Below, piece by piece: positions 19,878-25,000 of a stretch of DNA of 25,000 nt. The notes under the pieces were generated by a model. That model was not told the DNA's origin. It made no database searches and worked only from the letters and a program-made list of their open reading frames with translations. This stretch comes from Isochrysis galbana (Eukaryota; Haptophyta; Isochrysidales; Isochrysidaceae). Within the stretch, counting starts at the first letter, position 1, and each line of letters begins with the position of its first letter. The stretch spans positions 1 to 25,000 of the forward strand of contig JADDIW010000141.1 in the NCBI GenBank assembly GCA_018136815.1, read 5' to 3'. The position numbers were made by a program, and so were the translations under genes.

Positions 19878-20415
19878 TCAACGTACTTTAGTTGTGTCCC
19901 ATATTCGACGGAGCGCCACCTTGCGGCCCCTAGAGCTGGAGGAGCGGGCCCAAAAGTCGGGCTCGGGGTCAACTCCCTCGAGCTCAAGGAGGAGCTCGAC
20001 AATGGCAGCATAGACGCAGGAGAATTCGACACATCTATTTTCATGCTGTAGCGCGACCGAGCCCATATTCGACTACAAATAGAAATAGAAACCCTCATGG
20101 GCGCCCAAAAACGCGCTTCCCCGCAAGGCCTTGCACGACCGGGCGCCGGGCGCTGCCCATGAGAGCCGGGAAGGGAAGCGGGAGCAGCTCTATCTAGGGG
20201 AGTAGATACTTCTAACCTCCCTAGCCGACAGTCGAAAAATTAACTAAAATTTGGCGAAAAGGGTGTAGAGTACTCCGTGTACAGCCCCAACTCCTGGCGC
20301 GCGCGCAACGCCTGGCACCGCTGTACTTCGGGGCCATAGCTTGGAGCCCAGGCTACCCAGCGTGCCAGGCGACCCACCGTAGGGCCAGGGCATCCCCTCC
20401 GGCCGCTCCACCGCC

Positions 20416-20970
20416 ATGGCATCCCCGGGCGCGCCCGCTGAGTCGCCGGACCTGGCGCGCGCGCTGGTGTGCGGCGTCGACGAAAGCGTCCTTCCAGAGG
20501 AGGAGGAGGCTGGGAGCGCGCGCGGCGGGCGTCCCCGGCGACGGGCAGGCGCCCAGGCATCATATATGGACGGTGGGCGCGCCCCACCGTCACAGGATAC
20601 GAAGAAGCGGGCCCTGGATGCCATTGCGCACTGGTACCACCCACGCGCCGATCACTCCATACTCACGACGAAGGCCCAGTGGGCCAAGGAGTGTGGAGTG
20701 GATCGGCAGCGGTTCCTTTATTGGGAGAAGCACATCGGGGATGAGGCCATCGACCGCCTGCGTCGTGGCGTCGTTCCTCTGCCACCCCAGCCCGGGGAAC
20801 GAGACGCAGAGCGAGGGCGGGACGATGCGGATGCGTCAGCGCCGGCGCCGGCGTCGGTGGACGGCGAGAGCTTGGGTGAGCTACTTGGCTACGATCTGGA
20901 CGAGATGAAAGAGAGCTTGGCGGCTGGCTGCACGCGCATGGGCGACGGGCGACAGTATGGCGCCGGATGA
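20416..20970 (+). CDS. hypothetical protein with possible helix-turn-helix segment
   Basis: A 184-residue ORF with a strong initiation context (CCGCCATGG). I do not recognise the family. Seen: an acidic patch (EEEEAG), a basic patch (RPRRRAG), then a compact helical stretch of about 45 residues (KKRALDAIAHWYHP, then ILTTKAQWAKECGVDRQRF and LYWEKHIGDEAIDRL) that resembles a small DNA-binding helix-turn-helix. The tail is Ala/Asp/Glu-rich with a leucine-rich amphipathic end (LGELLGYDLDEMKESL). It lies among repeats, so it may belong to a transposon, for example as a DNA-binding fragment, or be a host regulator. The predicted fold is inference from pattern only. Confidence 0.4.
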   Translation: MASPGAPAESPDLARALVCGVDESVLPEEEEAGSARGGRPRRRAGAQASYMDGGRAPPSQDTKKRALDAIAHWYHPRADHSILTTKAQWAKECGVDRQRFLYWEKHIGDEAIDRLRRGVVPLPPQPGERDAERGRDDADASAPAPASVDGESLGELLGYDLDEMKESLAAGCTRMGDGRQYGAG

Positions 20971-21160
20971 GTGTGATGAGCGAGGTTGTAAACGTACGTG
21001 TGCCCGCTCGTTGGCGGAGTCTGAGGCGTCTGAGTCCAAGTCTGAGTCTGAATCTGAGTCTGAGTCTGGGGAGGAAGAGGATGAGGGGGAAGCACCTAGT
21101 GGGGGAGTGCATGTGATCTCCAGTGGGATTGCTCGGGCTTTGGATGCCTTGGGATCGTAA
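20957..21160 (+). CDS. small Ser-Glu-repeat ORF overlapping the previous ORF
   Basis: A 67-residue ORF starts 14 nt before the end of the preceding ORF in another frame. It has a Cys/Arg-rich start (CDERGCKRTCAR), an alternating Ser-Glu repeat (ESKSESESESESGEEE) encoded by a TCTGAG hexanucleotide array, and a short hydrophobic end. It may be the true C-terminal part of the upstream ORF after a frameshift or splice, a separate small gene, or simply readthrough of the array. Confidence 0.25.
   Translation: MAPDECDERGCKRTCARSLAESEASESKSESESESESGEEEDEGEAPSGGVHVISSGIARALDALGS
21019..21067 (+). repeat. imperfect TCTGAG hexanucleotide array
   Basis: About eight six-base units of TCTGAG and variants (TCTGAA, TCCAAG, TCTGGG). 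A whole number of codons per unit keeps the Ser-Glu pattern in frame. Confidence 0.9.
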
Positions 21161-21642
21161 TGCATCGAATACATATCGCATATCGGCACACGACTTGCAC
21201 TTGCCGCCGCAGCGCTGGCGCAGACCACTACAAACGAGATCAGTCCTAGGGGAGACATCTAGCCTTACACTCCCAGGAGAGAGTGGTTGGGTGAGGCCCA
21301 CCCATACCCCTGTGGCCAAGCATACCCTTTTTGTGCATGTTTTCGGTGGGTTATGAGCATTTGTAGCTTGGAAGTACACAATGACAGGAAATAAGTATAC
21401 TCTTAGAATGACAGGCCGCCGAGGCCCGCGGGCCGCACGCCGTCCCGGCTGTGAAGGTGAGCAAACGACGCTGTTGGTGTGCTTGCTGCCTGAGCACCCT
21501 CCCTGGCCATGGCTGAATGCCTTGGGGGGGGGCCCAGACAGCCATGGTGACAAAATACCAAGGGGAAGGACTGGGGTGCTAGGAGTTGGCTACACACCGA
21601 GTACTCCTACTCCTATGTGTGTGTGTGCAGGACGGCGCGGAG
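21161..21642. other. leader region of the TPR/oxygenase gene, otherwise unassigned
   Basis: It contains a 9-bp inverted repeat (CCATGGCTG at 21507-21515, CAGCCATGG at 21539-21547) around a run of nine or more G. A (TG)n-CAG acceptor-like site at about 21617-21630 sits 13 nt before the ATG at 21643, so a 5' leader intron is possible. No gene is recognised. Confidence 0.4.
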
Positions 21643-23145
21643 ATGCGCTCAACCTCCACAGCGCGGCGGGGCCAGCCCTCATGCGCGCTGCTGGGGCCGC
21701 TGCTGCTGGCGCTCTGGGCTGGTGCGAGCTCGCCGGCAGGCTCCGCACTCAGTCGCGCGCACGAGGCGCTTGCGGCCGGCAGGCACGACGCGGCTGCCTC
21801 GATGCTCCGTTCGCTGCTCGCTGCGGAGCCGCAGTCGGCCGAGGCACACGGTGCACTGGGAGTGGCGCTCGCCTCGATGGGCGAGGAGTACGCGGACGAG
21901 GCCGACGCTGCCTTCGAGGCCAGCATTGCTCTACAGCCTCATGTCGCTCGCCATCACGTCAATCGCGGGCTTGCTAGGCAGGCAGCGGGCGATCCACTCC
22001 ACGCGCTTGAGTGCTTTCAGGCGGCACTCGAGGCTGAGCCGGCACACGGCGGCGCGCTAATGCATATGGGGGACGTGCTCGCCGAATTGGGGCACGTCGA
22101 AGGTGCAGCCGCGATGCTTCAACGAGCGGTGCAGGTGGCACCTGAGTCGGGCGGAGCGTGGAACCGGCTCGGCAAGTTTCTTCACGAGCTAGGCGAGTAT
22201 GAGGAGGCACAGCATGCGCTCAAGGCTGCTTGCGCTGTCAGCCCCGAGGATACGACGGCGCGCCACAACCTTGGCATTGCGCTGCGAGCCACCGGGCTAT
22301 TTGAGGAGGCTCGAGCGGCTTTCGAGGCAGAAGCTTCGCTGGGCGGCGAGACAGACCAATCCTTGGCCTACCTGACTGTCCGTGTGGGTAATGAAACGAT
22401 ACAAAGCTGGCCGTCGGAGGTGGCCTGTGCTGATAGGGTGACGAGGGTAGTTTCCGATGCTGTCCAAGACACAGCGGTAGCTTGTGTGCCGCTGGATGCC
22501 CTACCTCCACTCTCTGGGGATTGGCAGCGCAGGCTATCGGTCGTGCATGTGACCCCTGTGGCCAGCACCACGGAATGCCGAATGCTCATTGATGTGTGCG
22601 AGGAGCATGCATCGGCTCATGGCGGCTGGGATCAGGCGGGTCATCACGACGCACACCCGACAAGAGATCTTGTTGTTGCTTCAGTTCCATATGTGCTGTC
22701 GTGGCTAAATCAACGTCTCAACTCGACCATATTGCCCGCACTCGCACACCAATTCGGGGTTGACCCGAGCGACTTGTGGCTCACAGACGCTTTCGTCGTC
22801 AAGTATGCAGCAGACGGTCAGCCGGGGCTCGCTCATCATGTTGACGATTCCGAGATTTCATTCAACATTCTCCTCTCTGATGAGGCCACATTCGAGGGTG
22901 GCGGCACCCATTTCGATGCGCTGGGCTCCGCAATCACTCCCGCCCAAGGGGAGATGGTCTCGCATTGTGGCCTCCTTCGACACGCCGGAAGAGAGGTTAC
23001 TGCGGGTGCTCGGTATATCCTCGCAGGCTTTGTGCGAGCACGGCCCCTCGCCGCTGAGTGGAGATCCGTCCGGCGATTTCTCAAGGAGGAACATGATGCC
23101 AGGCTTCTAGGTGAGGAAGATGAAGGTGTGCCACCTGCTCCCTAA
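21643..23145 (+). CDS. secreted TPR-containing 2-oxoglutarate/Fe(II) oxygenase (prolyl/lysyl hydroxylase-like)
   Basis: It is 500 residues long from ATG 21643; the open frame above it begins with TTG, so I chose the first ATG. Seen: a signal peptide (LLGPLLLALWAGASSPAGSA, about residues 17-36), then five or so TPR units (about 40-235), each with the usual spaced A/G/L pattern (SAEAHGALGVALASMG; ARHHVNRGLARQAAGD; GGALMHMGDVLAELG; GGAWNRLGKFLHELG; TTARHNLGIALRATG). The C-terminal catalytic domain (about 300-465) has HHVDD with iron ligands His399 and Asp401, FEGGGTHF, and the distal ligand His447 followed ten residues later by Arg457, which would bind 2-oxoglutarate. Arg at this position is more like lysyl or prolyl-3 hydroxylases than prolyl-4 hydroxylases (family knowledge). 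All catalytic positions are intact. A role in hydroxylating secretory-pathway proteins is inferred. It is single-exon as read. Confidence 0.82.
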   Translation: MRSTSTARRGQPSCALLGPLLLALWAGASSPAGSALSRAHEALAAGRHDAAASMLRSLLAAEPQSAEAHGALGVALASMGEEYADEADAAFEASIALQPHVARHHVNRGLARQAAGDPLHALECFQAALEAEPAHGGALMHMGDVLAELGHVEGAAAMLQRAVQVAPESGGAWNRLGKFLHELGEYEEAQHALKAACAVSPEDTTARHNLGIALRATGLFEEARAAFEAEASLGGETDQSLAYLTVRVGNETIQSWPSEVACADRVTRVVSDAVQDTAVACVPLDALPPLSGDWQRRLSVVHVTPVASTTECRMLIDVCEEHASAHGGWDQAGHHDAHPTRDLVVASVPYVLSWLNQRLNSTILPALAHQFGVDPSDLWLTDAFVVKYAADGQPGLAHHVDDSEISFNILLSDEATFEGGGTHFDALGSAITPAQGEMVSHCGLLRHAGREVTAGARYILAGFVRARPLAAEWRSVRRFLKEEHDARLLGEEDEGVPPAP

Positions 23146-23418
23146 TCTCCAAGTGGGGGATTCTACGTAGGTGACCGCTAGTACATGTGTTCATTTAGTC
23201 CGTACGTCATCGGTATGTCGTGTCATCGATGCTGATTGATGGCTCGGAAGGCCCCCCCCCCCGCGCATTCCAAGGGAATCTCTACATGACAGGGCGCGGG
23301 CCGCGCGTCCCCAAGGGGAGATTCGGGTTTCCCCTACTATCTCTTTCGCTCGCGCGTTGTCCCAACTTCTTTCTCTCGCGCGATATACATACCTACTTAC
23401 TACTACCAGTATTGTAAA
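23146..23418. other. intergenic DNA, nothing recognised
   Basis: It contains a C-run near 23250. No gene, RNA or repeat beyond that is seen. Confidence 0.5.
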
Positions 23419-23500
23419 AACTAAGTTTATACTTGGTCGCGATGGAGCGCGCCGGCGTGCCTCTCCTCTCTTCCGGGCCCCCCGCCGAGGGCTCCTCAAA
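23419..23500 (+). repeat. diverged family A copy, A4
   Basis: It starts with AACTAAGTTTATACTTGGTC (23419-23438), which differs from the perfect palindrome of copy A2 by an A to G change in the right arm. CGCGATGG and a CTCTCCTCTCTTCC box follow in family A order. Similarity is lost within about 80 bases. Confidence 0.5.
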
Positions 23501-23565
23501 ATCGCGGATGCGCCCTCACGGTGTCAAATGGGGAACACGTCATAGGCCCTTGCGGGGAAAGGGGA

Positions 23566-23699
23566 GGTGATGGCGATTGAACGCTTTTCCATACGTGGGG
23601 GTGATGGCGATTGAACGCTTTTCCATGTGTAGGCTGGTGGCGATTGAGCGCTTTTCCATCTATGGGTGATGGCGGATGGCGATTGAACGCGTCTCGCCT
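23566..23699 (+). repeat. minisatellite, about 34-bp unit, four copies
   Basis: Units begin near 23566, 23600, 23636 and 23666. All share the core GATGGCGATTGAACGCTTTT (third copy GATTGAGCG; fourth ends GTCTCGCC). Read on the minus strand they give a repeated KAFNRHHP-like peptide in the open frame 23496-23840, which I regard as a by-product. Unit length varies from 30 to 36. Confidence 0.85.
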
Positions 23700-23869
23700 G
23701 CCCTTTTGCGGCAATATGCAATATGCGCCCAAAGGCTTCGCATGCACCCAGGTCGAGCCCCGAATCTCAACTCCCCACCTATCACCCCTAGCCATCATAC
23801 AAAAACTAGGGGACATTATGTGATTTTGGGATAGAGCCACATGTCAGAGCCTTAGCCAATGCATGCTAC

Positions 23870-24312
23870 AACTAAGTTTATACTTAGTTCGCCCATGGGG
23901 GGGCACGAGCCCCCCTCTCTCTCCACTCCTCCCCTGCCATGGGGGAGGAACCACCCACTCTCCTGGCACGCCTGATGGCTTGCCAGGAGCACACAGCCCT
24001 GCTGACCCATTCCTCTCCCCACAGGCCCGCCTGACTTGCCCGCCCTGGCCCGTCGTGGCCTGCCCATCCCTCTGACCAGCCCCTCCTCCCCCTGGGCCCC
24101 CCTGATCAGGACCCCCCAGCCAGCTCCAGTCGACCCGCAGGGCCGCGGAGCGCCAGCGAGGGAGAGGCAGGAGGGGCCAGGGCCATGCCCCAGCCTCACC
24201 TGCCCCCTGAGCTGCGCTCCCAGGCCCCTGCCGGCCTCCTGGGGACCTGAAGAGGGGCCGCAGGCGCGCGCCATGGGCCCCCGCCGCAGGGAAGAGAGGA
24301 GGGAAAAAAAAA
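23870..24312 (+). repeat. family A dispersed repeat, copy A2, with poly(A) end
   Basis: It is the clearest copy. It starts with the perfect palindrome AACTAAGTTTATACTTAGTT (23870-23889), continues with GGGGGGGCACGAGCCCCCC (a hairpin) and CCATGGGGGAGGAACCACCC, and ends in nine A residues (24304-24312). About 440 bp, no coding potential. A defined 5' end plus a 3' A-run suggests a SINE-like retroposon; the 5' palindrome and hairpin would be unusual for one. I see no RNA polymerase III A/B boxes. Confidence 0.75.
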
Positions 24313-24520
24313 CATCTGAAGATTCAGGCTACTACCGCTATCTATAAAGGACCACGCACTCACGGTACCGACTCACGCCATCGCCTATACCCCAGAACAC
24401 TCACTCCCTTTACACTACCCCCTTCATTCCTTTGTCTTTGGTATCGGGGGGGGGGGGGCGCGTGCACTACGACGGGCCAAGCGCAAGGGGTGGGCTGGGG
24501 CAGACCTGTGCTGTTGGGTG
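24313..24520. repeat. family B dispersed repeat, copy B2
   Basis: It abuts the A2 poly(A) run. It shares ATCTGAAGATT, the TTCCTTTGTCTTTGGTATCG box followed by a G-run, and GTGCACTAC with copy B1 at 11828. Here it lies between a plus-oriented and a minus-oriented family A copy. Confidence 0.6.
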
Positions 24521-24736
24521 TTCCGGTGGAAGACAAGCGTAAACGCCCTTTGAAACCATCTTATCGTGTCCTCGGGGGGTCTCGGCCCCCGCCCTGCGGC
24601 CCTTCTTCGTCTGCTGCCGCTCTTTCGCGGTGTCTGTCCGCCGCGCGGGGTGTCAACCCGTTAGTATATCGCAAACGGGCGGTTATCTTACCTATTGCTG
24701 GGGGCCAGATCACGTCGTTTTTTTGTCGTTCATTTT
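24521..24736. other. unassigned DNA between repeats
   Basis: No ORF or RNA is recognised. It may belong to the minus-oriented element that includes copy A3, because a matching ACGACGT patch occurs near 12130 on the corresponding side of B1. Confidence 0.3.
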
Positions 24737-25000
24737 CCGTCGTTCTCTTCGCTCTCCTGCGGGCGTGTGTCGCATGCGCGCGCCATGGCCCCCTTCTGGG
24801 GGGCCCCTCGGGGCCCCCCAGAGGGCCAGCTGGGGCAGCTCAGGGGGCAGTGGAGGCTGGGGCAGTGCCCCTGACCTCTCCTGCCTCTCCCTCGCTCGCC
24901 TCGCTGGCCCTGGGTGCCCTCCTGGCGGCCCTGTTGGTCTGTGGCTCAGTGGTGGGGGGGTGGGTCAGTACGATCAGGCGGCCGGTTCAGGCGAATGCGT
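24737..25000 (-). repeat. family A copy A3, cut by the window end
   Basis: CCGTCGTTCTC, CTCCTGCGG, then CAGCTCAGGGGGCAG and CTGCCTCTCCCTCGCTCGC appear in the same order and orientation as in copy A1 (2897-3100). The palindromic end would lie beyond the window. Confidence 0.65.

Larger units (their letters stand above)
18766..20415. other. intergenic DNA, one repeat copy, no recognisable gene
   Basis: It contains family A copy A5 and two small tandem duplications (listed). Palindromic GCTAGC motifs occur near 19138 and an ACGTACGTGTACGT patch near 19454. Short ORFs show no domain. Confidence 0.5.

Noticed and set aside
20663..21553. 296-residue minus-strand ORF
   Set aside because: It crosses the TCTGAG array (read as Leu/Arg repeats) and unrelated flanks; no domain, and it opposes the ORF with a strong start context.
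23566..23699. CRISPR-like array
   Set aside because: Units are nearly contiguous with no unique spacers, copies vary in length, and the DNA is eukaryotic.

Overview
The window is nuclear DNA from a eukaryote, most likely a unicellular alga or related protist (inference; a haptophyte-like genome would fit, but nothing here fixes the lineage). Genes are GC-rich and split by short GT-AG introns (145 to 217 nt). There are no operons or ribosome binding sites. Intergenic DNA is full of microsatellites, long homopolymer and polypurine/polypyrimidine runs, and dispersed repeats.

Layout. 1-1157: a protein with tandem thioredoxin-fold (GST_N-like) domains. 1158-2896: unassigned DNA with an AT-rich island. 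2897-3376: a GC-rich dispersed repeat (family A, minus orientation). 3639-4226: an unrecognised minus-strand ORF. 4359-5147: a minus-strand ankyrin/F-box gene, divergent from a two-exon type II membrane glycosyltransferase (5585-8381); a perfect 20-bp inverted repeat lies between them. 9100-11827: a family A fragment, then a 5'-truncated LINE whose ORF2 C-terminus is still open. 11828-13175: a second repeat (family B), then a proline-rich region open on the minus strand. 13400-15060: extreme simple-sequence DNA. 15068-18765: a four-exon LCAT/PDAT-family acyltransferase with a predicted N-myristoyl/palmitoyl start and an embedded EF-hand. 20416-21160: a basic ORF of unknown function overlapped by a Ser-Glu repeat ORF. 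21643-23145: a secreted TPR plus prolyl/lysyl-hydroxylase-like 2-oxoglutarate oxygenase. 23419-25000: a cluster of family A and B repeats and a minisatellite.

The host genes are mostly secretory or membrane functions (glycosyltransferase, 2OG oxygenase, lipid acyltransferase), but they are separate transcription units and I see no evidence that they form one pathway. Three repeat observations stand out. Family A copies begin with an 18-20 bp palindrome that has changed between copies while staying self-complementary. The LINE copy and one family A copy both end in a poly(A) run joined to the same downstream sequence. Purine/pyrimidine modules of similar internal order occur three times upstream of the acyltransferase gene.
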